A stretch of 64,000 bases of DNA from Duganella sp. Root336D2. Lineage in GTDB: Bacteria > Pseudomonadota > Gammaproteobacteria > Burkholderiales > Burkholderiaceae_D. Each line of letters begins with the position of its first letter. Positions within the stretch are counted from its first letter, which is position 1. Shown in pieces: positions 50,102 through 57,314 of the stretch. Location of the stretch: contig NZ_LMDB01000035.1 in the NCBI RefSeq assembly GCF_001425005.1, positions 75,005-139,004 of the forward strand, read 5' to 3'. Under the pieces are notes generated by a model. It had not been told where the DNA came from and did no database searches. It saw only the letters and a program-made list of their open reading frames with translations. The position numbers and the translations under genes are program-made.

Positions 50102-50250
50102 GACCGTTCCCCCTGGAAAAAAGCACCCTACAAACATATGCCGGCCGGCCGAGCTTTATTCTCCCCAAATGTCACAACGATGGCATAGCAACAATTGATT
50201 CTCCCAATTAGACATTGATCAACGGTAGGCGTAATTCTTTCGACCTCTGT

Positions 50251-50264
50251 TTGATGTTTATCAA
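50251..50264. promoter_or_regulatory. Perfect FNR/CRP-like box
   Basis: TTGAT-GTTT-ATCAA matches the FNR consensus exactly, 17 bp before the start codon of the fusion gene at 50282, just ahead of its ribosome site. A shorter TTGATCAA lies at 50216-50223. Placement over or downstream of the transcription start would favour repression, unless it activates the divergent gene. Confidence 0.5.
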
Positions 50265-50281
50265 ATGAAAGGATGGATGCC

Positions 50282-52306
50282 ATGCCAAAGACCCATGCCA
50301 AACTGGGCAAGCAGCTGATCTCCCTCGATGCCCGTCCCGACCGCCTGGACTTGCGCGACCTGCCCTACCGCTGCCTGATCGAGAACCTGCCTGCCGAGCA
50401 TCCTCCTGCGGCAATGATCGATGGCAAACTGCCGGGCTACCTGAAATCGCATTTGATGCTGGACCAGGGGCGCGAAGGCGCCTGCACCGGCTTCGGCCTG
50501 GCCGCCGCCATCAATTTCCAGCTATGGGCCCGTGCCGGTTTCGCGGACCAGCACAGTGACCGGGTCAGCCCGCATATGCTGTACCGGCTGGCCCGCTTTT
50601 ACGACGAATGGCCGGGGGATGATTATGAAGGCTCCAGCTGCCGCGGCGCCCTCAAGGGCTGGCAGAAGCACGGCGCCTGCACCGAAGGCTTATGGCCAGT
50701 CAATGGCCCTGAAGATGAAAAATGGCGCAGCGATGCGGTCACGCGGCCAGTCGGCATCTACTACCGGATCGACAAGAACTCCATCGTCGACATGCAATCG
50801 GCCCTGCACAATATGCATGCGATCTACGTTTCGGCCAATGTGCACACCGGCTGGACCAAGGTCGACACCAAAGGCGCGCCGACACACGCCGGGCTGCCGC
50901 TGATCGAGCACCAGCCCAAGTCGATCGGCGGACATGCCTTCGCCATCGTCGGCTACAACAAACGCGGCTTCATCGTGCAGAATTCCTGGGGCACCGATTG
51001 GGGCGCTTCCGGCTTTGCCATCCTGACGTACCAGGACTGGATCGAGAATGGCAGCGACGCCTGGGTCATGGGCCTTGGCGTACCGATCGCGCGCGACGAT
51101 GCCCGCTCCCCGGCCTTCCGCGTGCGCTCGAAGCGCCCGGCCGGCAGCGCGCCGGGCACCAGCTGGGGCCCTGTCAACGATCCACTGGACGCGCGCCAGA
51201 ATACCTGGCCGCAAGAGGAAGCTTACCGGCACACCATCGTGACCGGCAATGACGGTGTGCTGCAGAACCGCCTGCCGCAAGCGGCCAATCCGGCCGACAA
51301 TGCCCGCCTGGTTTGCCATGCATGGCCGAAGCAGGCGCTCGCCGGCAGCGCAACGCGCGACCTGGTGCTGTTCCTGCACGGCGGCCTTGGCAGCGAAGCT
51401 TCGTCGATCGAGCGGATCCGCATCATGGGGCCATGGCTGAGCGCCTGCAACACCTACCCCCTGTTCGTCAGCTGGAAAAGCGGCTGGAAGGAGATCCTGC
51501 AGGACATTGTGGCCGACAAGGCGCACCAGCTGTTCGGCGCGACGCCGGCGCAGGGCATCGGCGACCACCTGATCGAAAAATGGGACCGCGCTGTTGAAAA
51601 ACTGACGCGCGAGCTGCTGGTGCGCAGCATGTGGAATGAGATGAAGGAGAATATTGCGGAAGGCATGCGCAAGGAGTCCGACGCCGGCTTGAGCGCCCTC
51701 GCCCTCAGCCTGCAGCAGCTAAGCGGCGACATCAAGGACCTGCGCATCCACCTGATCGGCCATTCGGCAGGCTCCATCATCGGCGGTCACCTGCTGAGCC
51801 GCTTCACCGAGTTGGGAGTGAAGGCGGCCAGTTGCACGCTGTATGCCCCGGCCTGCGATATTGCCTTCGCCAATACGCACTACCGCAAGGCCGTCGAAGC
51901 CAATACGCTGGCCAGGGACCGCTTCACCATCCACACCCTGAGCGACCGCCTGGAGCTGGACGACACCACCGGCCCTTACCGCAAATCCCTGCTCTACCTG
52001 GTCAGCCGGGCGCTGGAACGCCTGCACAAGACCCCGTTGCTGGGCATGCAGCTGGCGCATGATCCCGAATGCAGCACGGGCAAGTACTGGCATGAAGACA
52101 CGCTGGACGAACTCAAAAAATGGCAGGAGTTTTACCAGCGCGATAGCCTCGACCTGCTCAGCAAACGCCAGGTCAGCAATGGCATCAAGCTGATCGACTC
52201 CTCGCACGGCTGTTTCGACAATGCAGTGGACATCATCGCCGGCACCGTCGCCGCCATCACCGGCACGGCAAAAGACAAGCTGCCGCCCGGTCGGCTGGAT
52301 TATTGA
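50282..52306 (+). CDS. Papain-like (C1) protease fused to alpha/beta hydrolase
   Basis: This 674-residue cytoplasmic protein joins two enzymes. Residues 1-300 are a C1A peptidase: a Gln-Gly oxyanion (MLDQGREGACTGFGLA), catalytic Cys68, His218 in IGGHAFAIVGYN and Asn234 in VQNSWGTDWGASGF. Residues 340-674 are an alpha/beta hydrolase: LVLFLHGGLGSEAS, nucleophile Ser495 in LIGHSAGSIIGGHLL, later SDRLELDD and ID-SSHGCFDN which may give the Asp and His. No signal peptide. The ATG at 50282 has AAAGGA eight bases ahead; an ATG at 50273 overlaps that site. It is probably a two-headed hydrolase; substrate unknown. Confidence 0.88.
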   Translation: MPKTHAKLGKQLISLDARPDRLDLRDLPYRCLIENLPAEHPPAAMIDGKLPGYLKSHLMLDQGREGACTGFGLAAAINFQLWARAGFADQHSDRVSPHMLYRLARFYDEWPGDDYEGSSCRGALKGWQKHGACTEGLWPVNGPEDEKWRSDAVTRPVGIYYRIDKNSIVDMQSALHNMHAIYVSANVHTGWTKVDTKGAPTHAGLPLIEHQPKSIGGHAFAIVGYNKRGFIVQNSWGTDWGASGFAILTYQDWIENGSDAWVMGLGVPIARDDARSPAFRVRSKRPAGSAPGTSWGPVNDPLDARQNTWPQEEAYRHTIVTGNDGVLQNRLPQAANPADNARLVCHAWPKQALAGSATRDLVLFLHGGLGSEASSIERIRIMGPWLSACNTYPLFVSWKSGWKEILQDIVADKAHQLFGATPAQGIGDHLIEKWDRAVEKLTRELLVRSMWNEMKENIAEGMRKESDAGLSALALSLQQLSGDIKDLRIHLIGHSAGSIIGGHLLSRFTELGVKAASCTLYAPACDIAFANTHYRKAVEANTLARDRFTIHTLSDRLELDDTTGPYRKSLLYLVSRALERLHKTPLLGMQLAHDPECSTGKYWHEDTLDELKKWQEFYQRDSLDLLSKRQVSNGIKLIDSSHGCFDNAVDIIAGTVAAITGTAKDKLPPGRLDY

Positions 52307-52323
52307 ACGTCCCGTCCCAAAGT

Positions 52324-52347
52324 AAAAAAGCGCCCTGCGGGGCGCTT
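52324..52347 (-). terminator. Intrinsic terminator of ppa
   Basis: AAGCGCCCTGCGGGGCGCTT-type stem (52329-52347 on the plus strand), followed on the minus strand by a T-run (TTTTTTAC). It faces the ppa transcript and also the fusion gene, since GGGCGCTTTCTTC follows on the plus strand. Confidence 0.8.
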
Positions 52348-52366
52348 TCTTCATGCGGGCTTGAAA

Positions 52367-52903
52367 TCAGCCCGCTTGCTTGGCGGCTTGTGCCACGCCA
52401 TGCATGATTTCCTTCTTGGCTTCTTCCGGACCGTGCCAGCCGTCAACCTTGACCCACTTGCCTGGTTCCAGGTCCTTGTAGTGCTCGAAGAAGTGCTGGA
52501 TCTGTTGCAGGCGCAGGTCTTGCAGGTCTTCCGGCTTCTGCCAGTGCTTGTAGATCGGCAGGATCTTATCGACTGGAACGGCCAGCACTTTGGCGTCCTG
52601 GCCCGCTTCGTCGGTCATCTTCAGCACGCCGATAGCGCGGCAACGCACTACCACGCCTGGGATCAGCGGGAATGGGGTGATCACCAGCACGTCGACCGGG
52701 TCGCCGTCGTCGGACAGGGTATTAGGGATGTAGCCGTAGTTGCACGGGTAGTGCATGGCGGTGCCCATGAAACGGTCGACGAAGATGGCGCCGGATTCCT
52801 TGTCCACTTCGTACTTGATCGGATCCGCATTCATCGGGATCTCGATAATCACGTTGAAATCGTTCGGCAGGTCCTTGCCGGCCGGTACTTTATTCAGGCT
52901 CAT
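52367..52903 (-). CDS. ppa: Inorganic pyrophosphatase
   Basis: This 178-residue family I pyrophosphatase hydrolyses PPi to phosphate. It starts MSLNKVPAGKDLPNDFNVII and has EIPMNADPIKYEVDKESGAI, the Mg-site signature DGDPVDVLVI and HFFEHYKDLEPGKWVKVDGW. Nearest neighbour is hemY, 84 bp upstream on the same strand. Confidence 0.95.
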   Translation of the reverse strand: MSLNKVPAGKDLPNDFNVIIEIPMNADPIKYEVDKESGAIFVDRFMGTAMHYPCNYGYIPNTLSDDGDPVDVLVITPFPLIPGVVVRCRAIGVLKMTDEAGQDAKVLAVPVDKILPIYKHWQKPEDLQDLRLQQIQHFFEHYKDLEPGKWVKVDGWHGPEEAKKEIMHGVAQAAKQAG

Positions 52904-52987
52904 GTTTTTCCTCGGGTTAATGCTTTTTGGGACAGTCTAACCTTGCAATTATAGCGAAGTGCGCGCCGCTTGTGCGGCGCAGCACCA

Positions 52988-54184
52988 TCACAAGATAGTT
53001 GCCAAGGCGCACTGGCGATAGTGGTTCGCCGCTTCTTCGGGCTGGGACAGCGCTTCGTGCAACTGCGCCAGCTTGAGGTGGGATTCGCGCACCATGCGCG
53101 ATTCGGAGGCATCGGACAGGGCCTGCTCCAGGTAGCGCTGCGCCTTGCCCCACAGCTTTTGCTTCAGGCACAGGGAACCCAGGGTCAGCGCCAGTTCGGC
53201 GTCGTTCGGGCGCTCGCGCACCCAGCCTTCGCAATGCTCGATCTGCACCAGCAGCGCCGCCGAACCGACCGGAGCGGCGGCATCGCGGTAGGCGCGCAGC
53301 ACGCGTTCGTCCCAGTTGGCTGCCAGCGATTCTTCGCACACCACGCGCGCTTCGTCGTGCAGGCCGCGCGCATTCAGGGCGGTGGCGGCACGGCAGGCCA
53401 CGTATGGCTTGAGGCGGTCGGCGCTCGGGATGGTGCTCCAGACACGCTGCAGCGATTCGGCGTCGTGCGAGCTGTCGGACATCAGGTCGTCGTAAGCCAG
53501 TTCGCGCAGGCGCGCCGAGAGGGCCGGATGCAGGGCTTTGTGCTTGTCCAGCAGGCGCACCAGGCGCAGCACTTCCGGCCAGTTCTTGGCTTGCTGCTCG
53601 GCCTTCAGCGACCATTGCAGGGCGTGGATATGGCGGGTGCCGCTGGCATTCAGTTCGCGCACGGCTTCCAGCGCCGCCTCCGGCTGGTGGTCGTCGACCA
53701 GCAGTTCGGTTACGGTCATCAGGCGCGCGGTTTTCATGCCGTTGTCGCTGGCGATGCGGGCCAGCCACTGGTCGCGGCGGGCCTGCTGGCGCATGCGGTG
53801 TGCGGCGCGGGCGCCGATCAGGGCGGCAACGCCGGCGTTTTCCGGCAGTTCGGCGGCACGCAGCGCCGCTTTTTCGGCATGGCCGAAGCGGCCCTCGAAC
53901 AGGGCTTTCAGTGCATCGCGCAAGCCTTTGTTGCCGTCGCGTTCACGCTTGTTCTGGCGGTAGGCCGCCACTTTGCGCGGCATGTCGACGGTGGCATTGA
54001 AGGCGCGCACCAGGAAATGCACCAGCAGGAAGGCCGCAACCAGCAGCACCATGAAGAAGTTGAGCGACAGGTCGACGCGGTACGGCGGGTAAAACAGCAC
54101 CACATTACCCGGGTTGAAGCGTGCCGTCACGGCGATACCGATGGCCGCAGCCATCATGACAACGAGCCAGATAAAGAGACGCAT
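52988..54184 (-). CDS. hemY: HemY, TPR membrane protein of haem locus
   Basis: This 398-residue inner-membrane protein of the enterobacterial-type HemY family has two N-terminal spans (MRLFIWLVVMMAAAIGIAVT, FFMVLLVAAFLLVHFLVRAF) and a C-terminal TPR-like helical domain (ALEAVRELNASGTRHIHALQ, AQRYLEQALSDASESRMV). It is not the Bacillus coproporphyrinogen oxidase of the same name. Start shares one base with the hemX stop; last of the hemC-hemD-hemX-hemY row. A role in haem synthesis is known only by linkage. Confidence 0.93.
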   Translation of the reverse strand: MRLFIWLVVMMAAAIGIAVTARFNPGNVVLFYPPYRVDLSLNFFMVLLVAAFLLVHFLVRAFNATVDMPRKVAAYRQNKRERDGNKGLRDALKALFEGRFGHAEKAALRAAELPENAGVAALIGARAAHRMRQQARRDQWLARIASDNGMKTARLMTVTELLVDDHQPEAALEAVRELNASGTRHIHALQWSLKAEQQAKNWPEVLRLVRLLDKHKALHPALSARLRELAYDDLMSDSSHDAESLQRVWSTIPSADRLKPYVACRAATALNARGLHDEARVVCEESLAANWDERVLRAYRDAAAPVGSAALLVQIEHCEGWVRERPNDAELALTLGSLCLKQKLWGKAQRYLEQALSDASESRMVRESHLKLAQLHEALSQPEEAANHYRQCALATIL

Positions 54185-55365
54185 TATGGCTTCGCCTTGT
54201 AGTTGCGCACCGCGTTCAGGCTATCGGCCAGCGTCGGCATTTCGATCTGCAGGTTGCTGCCCTGCAGCTGGCGCAGCAGCTGCTGCGCGGTCTTGGTCTG
54301 GGCGGTCTTGGTGTCGAAGTAGCGCGCCAGCGATTCCTGCGCGGCCAGCAGGTCGGCGCGGAAGGCGGCTTCGTTACGGGACAACAGGGCCATGCGCGCG
54401 TTCAGCAGGCGCAGTTTCAGGTTCTCGCGCAGGAAGTAGGCTTCTTCCGGCGCCAGCATGATGGCGCCGGGCGTTTCGACGCGGCGCACGCGGATCAGGG
54501 TCGACACTTCCGACCACATGTCGCTGCTCCAGTCCTGCCACACGTTTTTCAGGCGGTTGCCCCAGCTGTCTTCATCTTCTGCCGGTGCCGCTGCAGCTTC
54601 CTTGCCAGTTGCGCCTTTGCCTTTGGCTTTGGCCGGCGCATGGGCCTTGCGCTCCGGCTGTGCCGGCGCGGTTGGCTTGGCGTCGGACAGCATCGGCAGC
54701 CCATCGACCTGGGCGATCACGTTATCCAGGCGTACGGCCAGGCCGACGTTGTCGACGTTCGGCAGCGCCTTCAGGCGTTCGATATCCTTGGCGATGGCGC
54801 GGCGGATGGTGATGAATTGCGGCTTGTCGGAACGGGACAGGCTGCGGTCGGCATTCTGCAGCGCGATCAGCGCACCCGGCACATTGCCGGCCAATTGCAG
54901 TTGCTGGCTGGCAGTGGACAGCACTTGCTCGATTTCAGCCAGCGCCCACTCGTCGCGGTTCTTCGACATGTCCTGGTACAGCTGCTCCAGGGCGAGCTGC
55001 TGGGCCTGGGCTTCCTGCTGGCGGTTTTCCAGCACGCCTACCTTGAGCTGGATTTCCTTGCTCGTCTCCTGGACGTTTTTCGCCAGCTGGCTGGTCTGCC
55101 CATTCAGCGAATCGCCCTGCTGCAGCCGGCGCGCCATCTCTTCCCGCAGGCGGAACACCTGGTTCTTCGAGTAGAAGGCCTGCGCTGCCAGCAGGATGCC
55201 GAGCACTACCACGGCAATGGTCAACGGCTGGCGCAGCGCGTCGCGCTCCTGTGCCGGCGGGGTCGCTGGCGCAGTCTGGGCGGCATTTGAAGTCTCGACG
55301 ACCGGCGCAGTTTGCGGATTTGGCGGGACGTCTTTGTTGTCTGTTTGGTTAGGCAAATCGTTCAT
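54184..55365 (-). CDS. hemX: HemX, membrane protein of haem locus
   Basis: This 393-residue protein has a Pro/Thr-rich cytoplasmic start, one membrane span (about 46-64, LTIAVVVLGILLAAQAF), a coiled coil (QVFRLREEMARRLQQGDSLN, EIQLKVGVLENRQQEAQAQQ) and a periplasmic helical domain typical of HemX, often labelled uroporphyrinogen-III C-methyltransferase although it lacks the SAM-methylase fold. Start overlaps the hemD end by 4 bp. Confidence 0.92.
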   Translation of the reverse strand: MNDLPNQTDNKDVPPNPQTAPVVETSNAAQTAPATPPAQERDALRQPLTIAVVVLGILLAAQAFYSKNQVFRLREEMARRLQQGDSLNGQTSQLAKNVQETSKEIQLKVGVLENRQQEAQAQQLALEQLYQDMSKNRDEWALAEIEQVLSTASQQLQLAGNVPGALIALQNADRSLSRSDKPQFITIRRAIAKDIERLKALPNVDNVGLAVRLDNVIAQVDGLPMLSDAKPTAPAQPERKAHAPAKAKGKGATGKEAAAAPAEDEDSWGNRLKNVWQDWSSDMWSEVSTLIRVRRVETPGAIMLAPEEAYFLRENLKLRLLNARMALLSRNEAAFRADLLAAQESLARYFDTKTAQTKTAQQLLRQLQGSNLQIEMPTLADSLNAVRNYKAKP

Positions 55366-56138
55366 GGACGTGATTGTAACGCGGCGAGTACCCGTTCGTC
55401 GCCTGATCCTGTGAGAGTCACATTCGGGAAGCCCAAATCCCTTGCTGTTTCAGCAATACGGGGATGGGGGACAATCAGGTGATGATGTTGCAAAGATGCA
55501 ACGATTGTCAACTTGTTTAATTCTTTTAGCAGCCCGACAAGGCCGCGCAGCGCTTCGGAGCTGGTGATGATCCAGTCGGCCGGCGTGGCGGCCAGCGCTG
55601 CCAGGCGCTGGCCCAGCGCCGGCGTCAATTGCGGCACGGCGCGGCGGTACGCTGGCAGCACGGTCACCTCGGCGCCGGCGGCGCGGAAGGAATCGGCCAT
55701 CAGTTCGCGCCCGGATTCGCCGCGCACGATCAGGACCCTGGCGCCGCGCAGGGCTGGCAGGTCAAGAGCTTGCAGCAGGTGCTCCGTGTCGCTCTGGGCC
55801 GGGTCGGCGGGGCTGGCGACCTGGCTGGCTGGGACGCCTTGGGCGATCAGCGCCAGTCGGCTGGCCTCTCCCACGACGGCTGCTTGCAGGCCTTGCGGCC
55901 ATGCCGGGATATGGGCAAAGGCCGCATCAATGGCGTTCGGCGACACGAAGGCGACCAGCTGGTAGCTCGCCAGGGCGGCCAGCGCGTCGCGCAGCGGCGC
56001 CTGGTCCGGCAGCGGGCTGATTTCCAGCAGCGGCAGCAGCTCGACCTGGCGGCCGAGGGCGCGAATGCTGCTGGCCAGCGGCTCGGCCTGCGCGATCGGG
56101 CGGGTGAGGACGACTGGGTGCGGCATCAAAACCGGCAA
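55362..56138 (-). CDS. hemD: Uroporphyrinogen-III synthase
   Basis: This 258-residue enzyme closes hydroxymethylbilane to uroporphyrinogen III. It has VVLTRPIAQAEPLASSIRAL, LPLLEISPLPD, FVSPNAIDAAF, VLIVRGESGRELMADSFRA and the domain-2 end IITSSEALRGLVGLL with HPRIAETARDLGF. The family is poorly conserved, so position between hemC and hemX also supports the call. Confidence 0.92.
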   Translation of the reverse strand: MPVLMPHPVVLTRPIAQAEPLASSIRALGRQVELLPLLEISPLPDQAPLRDALAALASYQLVAFVSPNAIDAAFAHIPAWPQGLQAAVVGEASRLALIAQGVPASQVASPADPAQSDTEHLLQALDLPALRGARVLIVRGESGRELMADSFRAAGAEVTVLPAYRRAVPQLTPALGQRLAALAATPADWIITSSEALRGLVGLLKELNKLTIVASLQHHHLIVPHPRIAETARDLGFPNVTLTGSGDERVLAALQSRP

Positions 56139-56146
56139 GTCGATGT

Positions 56147-56163
56147 CTGACCCGCAGGGTCAG
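56147..56163. repeat. Palindrome at the hemC stop codon
   Basis: CTGACCC-GCA-GGGTCAG is a perfect 7-bp inverted repeat in the 21 bp between hemD and hemC; it contains the hemC stop. The CTGACCC core also occurs in the spacer of the inverted repeat at 47983, so the motif may belong to a dispersed repeat family. Confidence 0.5.
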
Positions 56164-57149
56164 GCACCTGCGCTTGGAGCGGCGTTGGGATTCATGGCGT
56201 CGGCCTGCTCGGCCAGGCAGACGGCGAGGATGGCCTCGGCGTCCTGGGCGCGCAGCTGCTCGGCGACGTTGGCGCCCAGGGCTTCCGCCTCGGTTGCCGC
56301 GCCGCTCACTTCGGCGCGGGCGACGCGGGTGCCGTCCGGGGTGGCGACCATGGCGCGCAAGTGCATCTGGCCGCCGTCAACGGTGGCGAAGGCCGCCAGC
56401 GGTACCTGGCAGGAGCCGCCAAACACCTTTGATACCTTGCGCTCCGCCGTCACGGCTTGCGCGGTCGGCAGGTCGTTCAATGGCGCCAGGATTGCCTTCA
56501 GATCCAGCCCGTCGCTACGCTCGGCGATTTCGATCGCCATCGCGCCCTGCCCTGCGGCCGGCAGCGAGTCTTCCGGCGCCAGCAGCGATTTGATGCGCTG
56601 CGGCAGGCCAAGGCGTTTCAGGCCGGCGGCGGCCAGGATGATGGCTGAATAATCGCCGCGATCCAGCTTGCCCAGGCGGGTATCGAGGTTGCCGCGCAAA
56701 GGCTTGATCACCAGGTGCGGGTAGCGCGCCGAAATCAGGGCCTGGCGACGCAGGCTGCTGGTGCCGACAATGGCGCCCGCCGGCAATTCGGACAGCGATG
56801 CGTAATCGTTCGAAACGAAGGCATCGCGCGGGTCTTCGCGCTCCAGCACGGCCGCCAGCGTGAATCCTTGCGGCAGCTCCATCGGCACATCCTTCAGCGA
56901 ATGGACGGCCAGGTCGGCGCGGCCCTCTTCCATCGCCACTTCCAGCTCCTTCACGAACAGGCCCTTGCCGCCCACCTTCGACAACGCCCGGTCCAGGATC
57001 TGGTCGCCGCGGGTTGTCATGCCCAGGATCTCGATGCTGCACTGCGGATATAATTGGGACAAGCGAGCGCGGACGTGTTCGGCCTGCCACATGGCAAGGC
57101 GGCTTTCGCGCGATGCGATCACCAATTTGGAAGGGAGCTGTTGGGCCAT
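56160..57149 (-). CDS. hemC: Porphobilinogen deaminase (hydroxymethylbilane synthase)
   Basis: This 329-residue enzyme joins four porphobilinogens. It starts MAQQLPSKLVIASRESRLAM and has TRGDQILDRALSKVGGKGLF, VKELEVAMEEGRADLAVHSL, GTSSLRRQALI and the cofactor Cys in VFGGSCQVPLAAFA. Starts further upstream (57221, 57245, 57272) are in frame but lack family support or good ribosome sites; 57149 has none clearly either. Divergent from ppc, as is usual in Burkholderiales. Confidence 0.94.
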   Translation of the reverse strand: MAQQLPSKLVIASRESRLAMWQAEHVRARLSQLYPQCSIEILGMTTRGDQILDRALSKVGGKGLFVKELEVAMEEGRADLAVHSLKDVPMELPQGFTLAAVLEREDPRDAFVSNDYASLSELPAGAIVGTSSLRRQALISARYPHLVIKPLRGNLDTRLGKLDRGDYSAIILAAAGLKRLGLPQRIKSLLAPEDSLPAAGQGAMAIEIAERSDGLDLKAILAPLNDLPTAQAVTAERKVSKVFGGSCQVPLAAFATVDGGQMHLRAMVATPDGTRVARAEVSGAATEAEALGANVAEQLRAQDAEAILAVCLAEQADAMNPNAAPSAGA

Positions 57150-57314
57150 TTCAGGAGTATTCAAGACCAGTTCTTTCGCTGTTGCTAGCGCCAAACCGGC
57201 GTTCACCAGTTTATTGCGCATGATTGGGACCACAAATTCTAGCATGCGCGCCCCTATGCAGACCGCGGCCACGAGCCTTTTGCACGACCATTCTTATCTT
57301 TTGACTGATTAACT

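Noticed and set aside
54184..55365. A SAM-dependent uroporphyrinogen methyltransferase
   Set aside because: The family label is historical; the sequence has one membrane span and a coiled coil but no methylase motifs.
57150..57272. Longer N-terminus for hemC
   Set aside because: The added residues are unlike any deaminase start and lie in the shared hemC/ppc promoter.
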